Source: an uncultured Bacteroidota bacterium (GTDB taxonomy: Bacteria > Bacteroidota > Bacteroidia > Bacteroidales > FEN-979). Taken from it: 51,096 nt of DNA. Where the stretch lies: positions 1 through 51,096 of the forward strand of contig CALMDO010000074.1 in assembly GCA_937862805.1 (NCBI GenBank). Reading direction: 5' to 3'. The notes beneath the pieces were generated by a model. That model was not told where the DNA came from and did not search any database. It worked only from the letters and a program-made list of their open reading frames with translations. The position numbers were made by a program, and so were the translations under genes. How positions within the stretch are numbered: position 1 is the stretch's first letter; every line of letters starts with the position of its first letter. Positions 17,853-26,744 of the stretch are shown here, in pieces.

Positions 17853-17860
17853 TATATTTG
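17853..17860 (+). promoter_or_regulatory. -7 element for the propeller histidine kinase
   Basis: TATATTTG matches TAnnTTTG and is followed by GCATAAAG, seven bases before ATG 17868. The mRNA would have almost no leader. TTTC sits at 17827-17830 (22-base gap) as a weak -33 candidate. Confidence 0.45.
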
Positions 17861-17867
17861 CATAAAG

Positions 17868-20800
17868 ATGGATCCGACTGATTCAAAGCTATCGGAAAGA
17901 CAGCAGAAGGTGAGTTGTAAAATTCAGATAAACAGCTACATAAAAATATTCAAACGAAATTTGGCCAACCCTTTTTGGGGGATGGTTGGATTTCTGCTGA
18001 TACTGTTACCTGGTTACCAAGGAATGGCTCAGCAATATCCCACCCGTACCTATACCGAATCTGAAGGACTTGCCACCACCACCGTTTTTGACATCAACCA
18101 GGATAGTTCAGGTGTTTTGTGGATCGCTCGGAGGGCAGGGATCTCCTCCTATGATGGCCTTTCATTCACCAACTTTTCTGTTGCCAATGGTTTACGTGCC
18201 GGAACTTATGCGTTTCTCTGCATCGATCGAAAAAACGCTGTTTGGGCCCTGCCCGAATCGGGACAACTTTGCATCTCTCGCTTTGACGGGAAAAGATGGG
18301 AAACGTTTTTTCCACCCGACAATTTTACTTGCAACCCGAACGTACAATTTACTTCATTGGAGGTTTTTTATGCCGGAGATGATTACACTTGTTTGATTGG
18401 AACTGCAGAGGACGGGATCATGGTCGCCAGGAATGGTGTATGGAAAAACATTTCCACACGGGATGGCCTCCTCAGCAACAGGGTCACCCACATTACCTAT
18501 TTCGACAACAAGATCTTCGTTGCTTCTGATGACGGCTTAGCTTGCTTTTCGGAGGGTATTATCAGCTACCGGACCCGGATACTGATCCCCTCCCTCAACG
18601 AACCAGTTCTGCATTTGAGTAAAGATGACGGGAAGCTTTGGTTCCTCACCAAAAACAGACTGGGTTACCTCCACAACAGTACTCCTTTAATTGTTGCGGA
18701 GATCAACATCCCACAGGTGGATATCTATAGATACCCATGGTTTATCACCCCCGACAGAAAGGGATCAGTGTACTATGGCAATTCTTACAGGCTGTTTTAC
18801 TTTTCGATAGCCGAAAAAAAACTGCTAACGCTTGGAAAGGATAACGGAATCATCACGGAAGGTGCTAACACGGCATTTGTCGATCGGGAACAAAATGTCT
18901 GGATCGGAAGTTTCCGTGGTATTTCCAAAATCAGTTCCATGAGGTTTTGTACCTATACGGAGAAAAATGGTCTTTACGACAACGAAATCTCATCAGCCCA
19001 GATGATTGATTCGGTACATTATCTTTTTGGACATGAAGCGGGATTGACCTATTACGACGGAAACCGGTTCAAGGCTCAGGCACTCCAAAAGGAAGGAAAT
19101 TCTCTTGAGTTTTATCGCCGTGTCCTCGATTTGGAGATGGATAAAAACGGTAATATCTGGCTTGCTGCCAGTAGTTTAGGCGTAGGCAAGATCCATCCCG
19201 GAAAAAGCATCACCTGGTTCGATGAAAAGGATGGTCTACCGGGGGCAGGCTATTCTGTCGTCCAGAGCGCTGCAGGCCAGATCTTCGTTGCCACCAGCGA
19301 AGGACTATTCAAATTCAATGGGAGAACCTTTACAAAATACACGCTCAATCCGCCCTTAAACAAAAAAGAGATCATTCGTAAAATCTTTCCCGCTCCCGAT
19401 AATTCGCTCTACCTGGGGATGATGAGCAGTGGGATCATTCATGTAAAGGGGAATACTTGTACCCTGATTGCTGCTGAAAGCCCGATGTACGCAAACAGTA
19501 TCTATTCTTTTCTTTTGGATCGCGATGGCAACCGATATGTCGGAACCATGGCCGGTTTGTATGAAATCAAAGATCAACGATTGGTAAAAACCGAAAGAGA
19601 TGGATTGTCACTCAGTTGCCCTGTTTTTCTTATCCTCCAGGATAAGGAGGGAACCATCTGGTTTGGCACAGACAATGGAATCTATCGTTGGAAAAACCGT
19701 ACGCTTGACCATTTTACCACCGCCGACGGGCTTGCCGGACAAGAGATCAATCGGGATGCCGGATTTATCGATGCTTCTGGTAATGTATGGATTGGTACCA
19801 GCAATGGGCTTTCCCTTTTCAGGCCGGCTTATGATTATAATCTGAAGTCAATTCCCCCGCCTTTGGTTCGTTTGATCTCACTCCAAATCGGGAATGATAC
19901 CCTTATGCCCGACCGGAATATAACCCTTAAACATAACCAAAACAACCTGGAATTCAATGTCAGGTTAATCTCCTTTATCAATGAAAACAAGATTTTATAC
20001 AAATACCGTCTCCTAAATCACGATACCAATTGGTCGGCAGCACAGCTTTACAACAGTTCGAAAATTTTTTTCAGTAACCTTAAACCCGGCAGTTACCGGA
20101 TTCAGATCAAAGCATGTAATGCCCTGGGTATCTGGAGCGAACCGATCACCTCTGGCTCAATTTTAATCAGGCAACCTTTCTGGTTCAGGGGCTGGTTTAT
20201 CTTTATGGTACTTGTTTTATTAGCCGGAATTGTCTTTCTGATTTTCCGCTTTGTTTTTACGCACCGATACAACAGACAACTCAGAGAGATGGTCGCCATC
20301 AGGACTGCTGAACTTCAGGAAAGCAACGCTGCCAAGGACAGTTTTTTTTCTATCCTTGCCCATGACCTGAGAAATCCATTTCACGTAATCAATGGGATGC
20401 TGGAACTCCTTACCCGGGACTATGAACACGATACGGAGAAAGATCGAAAAAAAATGTTATGTATGTTGAGAACCACCACCACCAATACCATGTCACTGCT
20501 GGAAAACCTGTTGACGTGGTCACGCTCTCAAAAACAAATGCTCCCCGTTGTACCTGAAAACATTCCGCTTCAGGAATTGATAGCCGAAAATGTGACCCTG
20601 TGCGAACCAGCTGCATTTGGGAAAAAGATTGTCATTACCACATCAGGAGATCTCACCCAATCGGTTTATGCTGACCGGAATATGCTCCATACTGTGATCC
20701 GAAACTTACTTTCCAACGCGGTGAAATTTACATTCCCCACTGGGAAAATTACCATTGATGTCAAAAACGGAACGGATCACCAGGTTTTGATTTCTATATC

Positions 20801-21026
20801 AGACACTGGCCGTGGCATGTCGCCCGAAACGATTAACAAATTGTTCGATATTGGCTCGCGCATTACCACCCCGGGTACCAATAACGAACAGGGTACCGGT
20901 CTTGGCCTGATTATTTGCAAAGATTTTATTCTTAAAAACAAGGGAGAGCTCCAGGTATTCAGTGAAGAGGGTAAAGGCAGTACTTTTGTGATCAACCTCC
21001 CGCGTTACACTGTAGAGCTCCCCTAA
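17868..21026 (+). CDS. beta-propeller sensor histidine kinase
   Basis: Membrane sensor kinase of 1052 residues. After an N-terminal hydrophobic signal/anchor (about 38-55) come repeated two-component-regulator propeller blades (for example GVLWIARRAGISSYDG, NVWIGSFRGISKIS, TIWFGTDNGIYRW), then a Y_Y_Y domain (about 690-760), one membrane segment (about 775-797), HisKA with phospho-acceptor His832 (ILAHDLRNPF) and an HATPase with N box NLLSNAVKF and G box GTGLGL. Unlike hybrid glycan regulators it lacks a receiver and an AraC domain, and no polysaccharide utilisation genes are near. ATG 17868 is chosen over 17760 because a promoter element lies between them. Its stop overlaps that of lplA. Confidence 0.92.
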   Translation: MDPTDSKLSERQQKVSCKIQINSYIKIFKRNLANPFWGMVGFLLILLPGYQGMAQQYPTRTYTESEGLATTTVFDINQDSSGVLWIARRAGISSYDGLSFTNFSVANGLRAGTYAFLCIDRKNAVWALPESGQLCISRFDGKRWETFFPPDNFTCNPNVQFTSLEVFYAGDDYTCLIGTAEDGIMVARNGVWKNISTRDGLLSNRVTHITYFDNKIFVASDDGLACFSEGIISYRTRILIPSLNEPVLHLSKDDGKLWFLTKNRLGYLHNSTPLIVAEINIPQVDIYRYPWFITPDRKGSVYYGNSYRLFYFSIAEKKLLTLGKDNGIITEGANTAFVDREQNVWIGSFRGISKISSMRFCTYTEKNGLYDNEISSAQMIDSVHYLFGHEAGLTYYDGNRFKAQALQKEGNSLEFYRRVLDLEMDKNGNIWLAASSLGVGKIHPGKSITWFDEKDGLPGAGYSVVQSAAGQIFVATSEGLFKFNGRTFTKYTLNPPLNKKEIIRKIFPAPDNSLYLGMMSSGIIHVKGNTCTLIAAESPMYANSIYSFLLDRDGNRYVGTMAGLYEIKDQRLVKTERDGLSLSCPVFLILQDKEGTIWFGTDNGIYRWKNRTLDHFTTADGLAGQEINRDAGFIDASGNVWIGTSNGLSLFRPAYDYNLKSIPPPLVRLISLQIGNDTLMPDRNITLKHNQNNLEFNVRLISFINENKILYKYRLLNHDTNWSAAQLYNSSKIFFSNLKPGSYRIQIKACNALGIWSEPITSGSILIRQPFWFRGWFIFMVLVLLAGIVFLIFRFVFTHRYNRQLREMVAIRTAELQESNAAKDSFFSILAHDLRNPFHVINGMLELLTRDYEHDTEKDRKKMLCMLRTTTTNTMSLLENLLTWSRSQKQMLPVVPENIPLQELIAENVTLCEPAAFGKKIVITTSGDLTQSVYADRNMLHTVIRNLLSNAVKFTFPTGKITIDVKNGTDHQVLISISDTGRGMSPETINKLFDIGSRITTPGTNNEQGTGLGLIICKDFILKNKGELQVFSEEGKGSTFVINLPRYTVELP

Positions 21027-22006
21027 AACAGCCCTTCCATAAACTCCTTTTTGGTCAGGTGGGAAAAGTAAGCATCCATCTTAAACCCCCTGAGAGCCTC
21101 TCTGATCGCCTTTTCCTGGTGAACTATACCCGTAAGGGCTTCCTCGATCTCTTCCGTCTCCAACCGATTAAAATAATCACCGAAGATCTTTATGTGATGG
21201 ATCTTTCCGTTTTGAACATCCAGGTCGAACTCCAGGGTTCCGCTCTTTTCAGTGCGCAGGATTTTTCGGAAAGTATAGGCGGGTGAATAACCGAAATTCC
21301 ATTCCCAGGTTCCGTATTTCTCCCTGACCAGCGTATCGATCTGATCGCGGTCTTCACTTGTCAACTCCGTGATTCGGGCATCAGGATACTTTTCGACCAT
21401 GTGTGCTAAAATTCGTTCAGAGAATTGAACAACATCCATTGCTTCTTTCAGGTGTTCACTGATGTTGGTAACCCGGCTACGAACCGATTTGACCGCCTTG
21501 TCCTGGAATTTTCTCGGATCAACATTCAAGGCTTGGCTCAGATCCGACATCCGCGAAGAGAACAGAAGAGTGCCATGGTGTAATACACGATTCTTCCAGA
21601 CATGCTCCGCGTTACCCGAAAACTTTTTACCTCCGATCGTCAGATCGTTCCGCCCTTCAAACTTTGCATCCAACCCCATCTTTTGAAGCACTTCGAGAAT
21701 AGGTAGCGTGAATTTCCGGAAGTCGATCAGGTTCTCCTTTTCTCCACTATGGATAAAAGTGAAATTCAGGTTTCCCAGGTCGTGAAAAACAGCTCCCCCG
21801 CCACTGAGGCGCCTCACAACAGGGATGTTTTGCTTTTTTACGTAATCGACGTTGATTTCAGCCAGGGTATTTTGGTGCTTCCCCACAATAATGCAGGGGG
21901 CATTCCTCCACAACATGAAGGAATCCTCATTGAAATTTTTAAGGACATACTCCTCAGTAGCCAGGTTGAAATAGGGATCGGTGTTGTGTCGCCGGATGAT
22001 GACCAT
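21023..22006 (-). CDS. lplA: lipoate-protein ligase A
   Basis: Attaches lipoate to 2-oxoacid dehydrogenase or glycine-cleavage proteins. The 327-residue protein has the catalytic LplA domain (NLATEEYVLKN, RRLSGGGAVFHDLGNLNFTF, the lysine region KFSGNAEHVWKNR with HHGTLLF) and an accessory C-terminal domain, as in bacterial LplA. It is convergent with the sensor kinase, sharing a four-base stop overlap, and divergent from the acyltransferase gene. No lipoyl-enzyme gene is in the window. Confidence 0.95.
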   Translation of the reverse strand: MVIIRRHNTDPYFNLATEEYVLKNFNEDSFMLWRNAPCIIVGKHQNTLAEINVDYVKKQNIPVVRRLSGGGAVFHDLGNLNFTFIHSGEKENLIDFRKFTLPILEVLQKMGLDAKFEGRNDLTIGGKKFSGNAEHVWKNRVLHHGTLLFSSRMSDLSQALNVDPRKFQDKAVKSVRSRVTNISEHLKEAMDVVQFSERILAHMVEKYPDARITELTSEDRDQIDTLVREKYGTWEWNFGYSPAYTFRKILRTEKSGTLEFDLDVQNGKIHHIKIFGDYFNRLETEEIEEALTGIVHQEKAIREALRGFKMDAYFSHLTKKEFMEGLF

Positions 22007-22022
22007 GGATGGTGTTTTATTG

Positions 22023-22030
22023 CAAAATTA
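22023..22030 (-). promoter_or_regulatory. -7 element for lplA
   Basis: Minus strand TAATTTTG matches TAnnTTTG, 16 bases upstream of the lplA ATG. No -33 TTTG is apparent. Confidence 0.4.
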
Positions 22031-22083
22031 GTTTATTTTGATATGTCTCCTCACCATGGATGCGACAATACAAAATCAGGGCC

Positions 22084-22114
22084 TTTCGGCCAAAGGCATA
22101 AAAAACTACCTTTG
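22084..22114 (+). promoter_or_regulatory. promoter for the acyltransferase gene
   Basis: TACCTTTG (22107-22114) followed by GCAAG matches the -7 consensus. TTTC (22084-22087) lies 19 bases upstream, one base from the -33 consensus TTTG. ATG is at 22134. Confidence 0.55.
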
Positions 22115-22133
22115 CAAGCGATAAAATTGATCA

Positions 22134-23003
22134 ATGGACCGTTTGACCTACTATCTCTTTCGCTTTTTCCTTTTGCTGTTCAGTTTGATTCCGTTTTGGG
22201 CGCTCTACCTGTTTTCCGACGTTGTCTTTTTAATTATTTTTTATTTGATCGGATACCGGAAAAAAGTTGTAATGAGTAACCTTATGAACTCTTTCCCGGA
22301 AAAATCAGCAAAAGAGATACACAAAATTGCTTTGGCTTTTTACCGTCATTTAGCAGATGTCCTTGTCGAGAGTATCAAAGGGTATGCTATCAAAGGAGAG
22401 GAACTGGTGGACAGGTACCGCTTCGTCAATCCGGGTCTGTTGGATGAATTCACCCGGCAAGGTCGTGATATCCTCTGTGTCGCCGGTCATTATGGTAATT
22501 GGGAGTGGGGCGGTGTCGCTTCCACCAAACAACTGAAACAAAAACCGGTAGCATTTTATAAACCATTATCAAACAAAAGAATCGACGCTTACATGCAAAA
22601 GTCCCGGGTTCAGGGACAAGCAGTGTTGGCCTCTATCACCCGTACGGCTGAAACTTTTCTCACCTGCTGGGGAAAACCAGTGCTGTATTTCATGATCGCC
22701 GACCAAAGTCCCTCCACCACAAGACTGGCTTTTTGGGTGACATTTCTGAACCAGGATACCGCCACCTTGCATGGCCCGGAGAAGTACGCCCGCCTCCACG
22801 ACATTCCGGTCGTGTTTGCGAGGGTAAAAAAAATAAAACGAGGATACTATGAAATTACGTTTGAATTGCTTGAAACCCATCCCGCTACTTCTCCCAGGGG
22901 TTTTATTACAAAGCGTTTCATGGAGATGCTCGAAAGTGAAATAATCAACCAACCAGCCTATTATCTCTGGTCGCACCGGAGATGGAAACTGAAAAAACAA
23001 TAA
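22134..23003 (+). CDS. lipid A biosynthesis-type acyltransferase (LpxL/HtrB family)
   Basis: Inner-membrane enzyme that transfers a fatty acyl chain to lipid A or a related lipid. The 289-residue protein has an N-terminal membrane helix (about 10-40), then the catalytic motif HYGNWEWGG (HX4E), the FYKPLSNKRID segment and the ADQSPS motif usual in the family. The family also includes acyltransferases for ornithine or phosphatidyl lipids, so the acceptor is inferred. It is monocistronic and ends three bases from the convergent hydratase gene. Confidence 0.9.
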   Translation: MDRLTYYLFRFFLLLFSLIPFWALYLFSDVVFLIIFYLIGYRKKVVMSNLMNSFPEKSAKEIHKIALAFYRHLADVLVESIKGYAIKGEELVDRYRFVNPGLLDEFTRQGRDILCVAGHYGNWEWGGVASTKQLKQKPVAFYKPLSNKRIDAYMQKSRVQGQAVLASITRTAETFLTCWGKPVLYFMIADQSPSTTRLAFWVTFLNQDTATLHGPEKYARLHDIPVVFARVKKIKRGYYEITFELLETHPATSPRGFITKRFMEMLESEIINQPAYYLWSHRRWKLKKQ

Positions 23004-23006
23004 TTT

Positions 23007-24815
23007 TTATAACAAACCGCCATTCTGATAGATGGCCAGCTGGGCATCATAAAACTTATTGATTTTCACTGTCTTTTGCAAACGGATGTTGGTCAGTGTA
23101 CCTTCGGTAAAATGGATCACCACCCGGTCGCCATTCACAATTCCGGCTTCTTCAATTACACCGGGTTTATATGTCAACACCGGAAGTGCAGCGTTGATGG
23201 CATTCCTTTCATATATAGCTCCATACGATTCTGCCAGTATGCAACTGATTCCCAGCGAAAGGAAACAATCAACCGCTTGCTGGCGCGAACTGCCTGCTCC
23301 AAAATTCTTTTGGGTAATGACCAGGTCGCCTGGTTTTGCTTTCTTTGCAAAGTCCTCAAAACCTTTCAGGTTGTCGAAAGTATATTGGCCCATCTCCCTG
23401 ATGTCGGTGATGGTGAGATAGCGGTTGTGGAAGATCATATCGGTATCGATGTCGTCTTTGGGAATGATCCATACATTCCCTTCAACAACAACCGGCTTTT
23501 CTTTTTTAATTTTTCCTTCTCCGGCGACAGGCTTGAAAGCGGCTTTCACTGTGGACGTAAACAATACCGGTTTTTCAGGAATAAGATCAGGAGTGGTGAT
23601 GTAACCGGCAACAACCGAAGCTGCAACAACTGCTGGAGAAGCTAAATAAACCTGTCCTTTACCCTGTTTTCCCTCAAAATTCCGGTTACCGGTACTGATG
23701 GTTACCTCTCCCGGGCCGTTCTGCCCGACCTGTCCGGCGGCGCAACCGGCGCAACCGGCATTGGAAACCATCGCTCCGGCATCTTTGAAGATCCTGATCA
23801 AACCTTCTTCCATGGCTTGCTTCCATATGGCATCGGTCGAGGGAACGATTTTCAGGACCACACCCGGAGCCACTTTCCGGTCTTTAAGCACTGCTGCAGC
23901 CTGTCGAAGGTCTTCAATCCTCCCATTGGTGCAACTTCCGATAAAACCCGAGTCGATCTTCTGTGAAGGCACCTCACGGATGTCAACGTCATCATGGGGA
24001 TGACCGGGTCTGGCTACCATAACCACGAATTTTTCTATATCCAAATCAAATTGCTGTTCATACACCGCATCCTCATCGGCATTCATCGGCGCATAGTCAT
24101 GTCCTGTTAATTGCTTGATTTCCAGGAGCAACGATTGTGAAGTAGGGAACAACAGGATGATCACACCCATTTCGGTTCCCATGGAAGCGATGGTGATCCT
24201 TTCGGCCAACGTGAGTTCATCAACCGCTTCACCGTAGAATTCGACCGAACAACCTAAAAGTTTATTGGCTCCGAAAATTGAGAGAAGATTCAGCACGATA
24301 TCCTTGGCGGTAAGCTGTGCGGGTCGTTTCCCTTTAAGGTTGATCCTTACAGAAGGAGGGACTTTGAACCAGACCGCTCCCTTGGCCCACGCAGCAGCTA
24401 TGTCCTGATCGCCCATGCCCTGACCAAAAGAGGCGATGGCCCCCATTATGTTGGCATGTGAATCGGTGGAAACAAAGGTGCTTCCGGGCCAAACCAAGCC
24501 TTTGTCTATCGCCAGGTGTGTACCAATCCCGGAATCCACATCATATATACGTATCCCGTTTTCTCTTGCAAATTGGCGGCAATAATGTTGATTGGCGGCA
24601 TATTTCTGATCCGATCCCCCGGGGTTGCAGTCGAAAGTAAAAATGGTCTTTTCAGGATCTGCAATGGAAAGCCCGTTGTCTAAAAGATTCTTTACAACAT
24701 TAGCTCCTCCGAAATCCCGCGCTGCACGTGTATCGATGAAAACATCGACAATATCACCAGGATGAACTTTGGCTTGTTTGGAGTGGTTGGCTATAATTTT
24801 TTCTATTATATTCAT
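23007..24815 (-). CDS. aconitase/isopropylmalate isomerase-family hydratase, fused large and small domains
   Basis: A 602-residue [4Fe-4S] hydro-lyase in which the large (about 1-420) and swivelling small (about 445-602) parts, separate in LeuC/LeuD, form one chain. Cluster cysteines appear in SGFIGSCTNGR and NAGCAGCAAGQ; the small domain has AGSSRQQAV with the catalytic Ser-Arg. The substrate loop in the small domain reads Y466-L-T-I, unlike the YLRT and YLVY forms described for homoaconitase and isopropylmalate isomerase, so the substrate is open (citrate, isopropylmalate, homocitrate or another malate analogue). It is third in a tight operon after the HD protein (18 bases) and the dehydrogenase. 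Confidence 0.88.
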   Translation of the reverse strand: MNIIEKIIANHSKQAKVHPGDIVDVFIDTRAARDFGGANVVKNLLDNGLSIADPEKTIFTFDCNPGGSDQKYAANQHYCRQFARENGIRIYDVDSGIGTHLAIDKGLVWPGSTFVSTDSHANIMGAIASFGQGMGDQDIAAAWAKGAVWFKVPPSVRINLKGKRPAQLTAKDIVLNLLSIFGANKLLGCSVEFYGEAVDELTLAERITIASMGTEMGVIILLFPTSQSLLLEIKQLTGHDYAPMNADEDAVYEQQFDLDIEKFVVMVARPGHPHDDVDIREVPSQKIDSGFIGSCTNGRIEDLRQAAAVLKDRKVAPGVVLKIVPSTDAIWKQAMEEGLIRIFKDAGAMVSNAGCAGCAAGQVGQNGPGEVTISTGNRNFEGKQGKGQVYLASPAVVAASVVAGYITTPDLIPEKPVLFTSTVKAAFKPVAGEGKIKKEKPVVVEGNVWIIPKDDIDTDMIFHNRYLTITDIREMGQYTFDNLKGFEDFAKKAKPGDLVITQKNFGAGSSRQQAVDCFLSLGISCILAESYGAIYERNAINAALPVLTYKPGVIEEAGIVNGDRVVIHFTEGTLTNIRLQKTVKINKFYDAQLAIYQNGGLL

Positions 24816-24833
24816 AATGAGATAATTAAATTA

Positions 24834-25382
24834 TTACTTCAGTCTCTCCCGAAAGGGTTCAAAAGTCATAAAATCAGCATGATGGACGATATAAGCTTCC
24901 ACTGTCCGCTTGATCATGTCCCCTTCTCCTGCATGGGCTGCAATAATATGGCAAACGGCCGCTGGTACCCCACACTGCTCTGCCAGCGAAACACCTGAAA
25001 AAGGATGACGGAGGTACTTGCCGTATTTACCCTGGAAAGATTTGCCCGATGCATCTAATTCATATTCAAGCAATTTTCCGACATCAGCCAGAATCGCCCC
25101 GGCAATCAGTACATCCATATTAACGGGCAAGTCTTCTTTGAAGAATTCATTCATTTTATTCCCGGCATCCCTTGCCACGTGCACGACACATCTTTTATGG
25201 GCCATGAACGAGACTTTCAAATCCGGCCCGGCTAACAAGGTAAAAGGAATCTTGGTGAGGTCATCGGCTGTAAGAACACTTTTTTCAAGGGCTGTTTCCC
25301 AGGTTTTTGCAACCTGCTCCCGGAGAATGGGATCTGAGATCCACATCAGCTCCGGCCATAAGTCCAATATTTCGTTGGTCAT
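24834..25382 (-). CDS. HD-domain-like protein with altered HD motif
   Basis: A 182-residue protein with the helical pattern of HD phosphohydrolases: HKRCVVHVARDA (residues 62-73), then ILADVGKLLEYELD (97-110), HPFSGVSLAEQ, and HIIAAHAGEG with YIVHHADF. The diagnostic LHDxGK is here LADVGK, so the metal-binding His is Ala99 while Asp100 remains. Either the metal site has shifted or the protein is non-catalytic. It lies between the dehydrogenase and hydratase genes with gaps of 20 and 18 bases, so it is likely tied to the same pathway, perhaps on a phosphorylated intermediate or as a regulator. The function is unknown. Confidence 0.75.
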   Translation of the reverse strand: MTNEILDLWPELMWISDPILREQVAKTWETALEKSVLTADDLTKIPFTLLAGPDLKVSFMAHKRCVVHVARDAGNKMNEFFKEDLPVNMDVLIAGAILADVGKLLEYELDASGKSFQGKYGKYLRHPFSGVSLAEQCGVPAAVCHIIAAHAGEGDMIKRTVEAYIVHHADFMTFEPFRERLK

Positions 25383-25402
25383 GATGTTTCTTTTTGGTCA
25401 GA

Positions 25403-26596
25403 TTATGCTAATTTGGCAATGATGGCGTCCGCCATTTCATGGGTGTTGGCTGCGCCTTTGCTGAAAACCTCGGGTGTCCCGGAGAGTTTCATCATGTCGT
25501 AGGTTTTTACTTTGCCCTCTTCCACCACTTCTGCAACTGCTTTGCTGATTTTCGCGGCAATTTCGTTTTCGCCGATATGTTCCAGCATCATGACTGCCGA
25601 CATGATCATGGCGATGGGATTCACGATGGAAGGATCGAATTCACCGTACTTGGGAGCTGATCCATGGGTGGGTTCGAACACTGCGATTTCCGGACCAATA
25701 TTGGCGCTGCAGGCAAAGCCGAGACCACCAATAAGACCGGCGAAACCATCGGATACAATGTCCCCAAACATGTTTCCAGCCACGATCACATGATAGGTTT
25801 CGGGATTTTTTGTAAGCCACATCATTTGCGCATCGATGTTAGTGTTCTGGACCTTGATTCCGGGGTACTCGTTTTTGGCCATCTCCTGGGCTAATTTCAG
25901 CATCATACCCGAGGTTTCACGGATCACGTTGGGTTTTTCACACAATGTGACCGTATCGAAACCCCTTGATTTGGCATATTCAAAAGCCGCTTTTAAAATC
26001 CGGGCGGTGTATTTTTTGGTAAAGATCCGGGTTGATACTGCCAGCTCGGGACGCGGGCACCAGGCAAAATTATCCCTGAATTTTTTGTGGGTCATCAGGG
26101 CCTCATAAACCAGATCCGACGGATTTGTCCATTCAACCCCGCCATACAGACACTCTGTATTCTGCCTGAAAATCATACAATCCACCAAAGGTTCTTCGAT
26201 CACTCCTCCAAAACCACGACGGATGAAGTTCAACGGATTGCCTTTCAATGTCTTACAGGGACGCATACAAATATCCAGATCGTATTTCTGCCGCATGGTA
26301 ACAATCGGGCTGTAATAAGTAAAGCCCTTTCCTTTTAGCTCCGGAGCCAATTCCGCTTCCGCCTTGTCTTTGGGTTTGGAAGTGATCGCACCGAAAAGAC
26401 CAATTTTATGCTCTTCCAGTAATTTCTGGGTCCGGGCAGGGAAAGGATCTCCCTCTTTGCACCAGAACTCCCAGCCAATATCACCATGGACATACTCAGC
26501 ATCAAAACCAGCAGCATCCAGAACACGGACGGCTTCATTCAAAACGACTTTACCGATGCCATCACCGGGCATCGCAACAATTGTTCTTTTTGCCAT
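25403..26596 (-). CDS. isocitrate/isopropylmalate-family dehydrogenase
   Basis: NAD(P)-dependent decarboxylating dehydrogenase of 397 residues. It has the family start MPGDGIGKVV, the MRQKYDLDICMRP substrate region (residues 101-113), FRQNTECLYGGVEW, and the Asp-rich GDIVSDGFAGLIGGLG with the PTHGSAP coenzyme loop. By alignment with E. coli isocitrate dehydrogenase, Ser113 is kept (Ser96) but Asn115 is Ile98, and REN becomes RQN. This fits an isocitrate-like acid but not canonical isocitrate dehydrogenase. It heads an operon with the HD protein and the hydratase; the hydratase could supply its substrate. Confidence 0.9.
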   Translation of the reverse strand: MAKRTIVAMPGDGIGKVVLNEAVRVLDAAGFDAEYVHGDIGWEFWCKEGDPFPARTQKLLEEHKIGLFGAITSKPKDKAEAELAPELKGKGFTYYSPIVTMRQKYDLDICMRPCKTLKGNPLNFIRRGFGGVIEEPLVDCMIFRQNTECLYGGVEWTNPSDLVYEALMTHKKFRDNFAWCPRPELAVSTRIFTKKYTARILKAAFEYAKSRGFDTVTLCEKPNVIRETSGMMLKLAQEMAKNEYPGIKVQNTNIDAQMMWLTKNPETYHVIVAGNMFGDIVSDGFAGLIGGLGFACSANIGPEIAVFEPTHGSAPKYGEFDPSIVNPIAMIMSAVMMLEHIGENEIAAKISKAVAEVVEEGKVKTYDMMKLSGTPEVFSKGAANTHEMADAIIAKLA

Positions 26597-26640
26597 AAAT
26601 CAATTTGTTAGAGGTTAATTTCTGATGAAGAAAAAGTCTT

Positions 26641-26671
26641 CAAAGATACGACTCTGGCCGATATTCCCAAT
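26641..26671 (-). promoter_or_regulatory. promoter of the dehydrogenase-HD-hydratase operon
   Basis: Minus strand reads ATTG (26671-26668), a 19-base gap, then TATCTTTG (26648-26641). This is a near-ideal Bacteroidetes promoter, predicting a start near 26634 and a leader of about 38 bases. Confidence 0.6.
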
Positions 26672-26715
26672 CATTACCGAGAGAATTTTATCAAGGAAAA
26701 TTGGTCGCTATTCAT

Positions 26716-26723
26716 TACTTTTG
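26716..26723 (+). promoter_or_regulatory. -7 element for the tRNA nucleotidyltransferase
   Basis: TACTTTTG followed by GCACC matches TAnnTTTG. It lies downstream of the first ATG of the frame (26625), which argues that translation starts later, at TTG 26745. No clear -33 element. Confidence 0.5.
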
Positions 26724-26744
26724 CACCAAAATTCAGAAACCATT

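Noticed and set aside
22081-22097. GCCTTT/AAAGGC hairpin as a terminator of lplA or an operator
   Set aside because: Only six base pairs, lies upstream of both divergent genes and within the -33 region of the acyltransferase promoter; no U-tract.
23007-26596. Calling the triad leuB/leuCD for leucine synthesis
   Set aside because: No leuA, the hydratase is one chain with a non-standard substrate loop, and the dehydrogenase keeps an isocitrate-type Ser with other changes.
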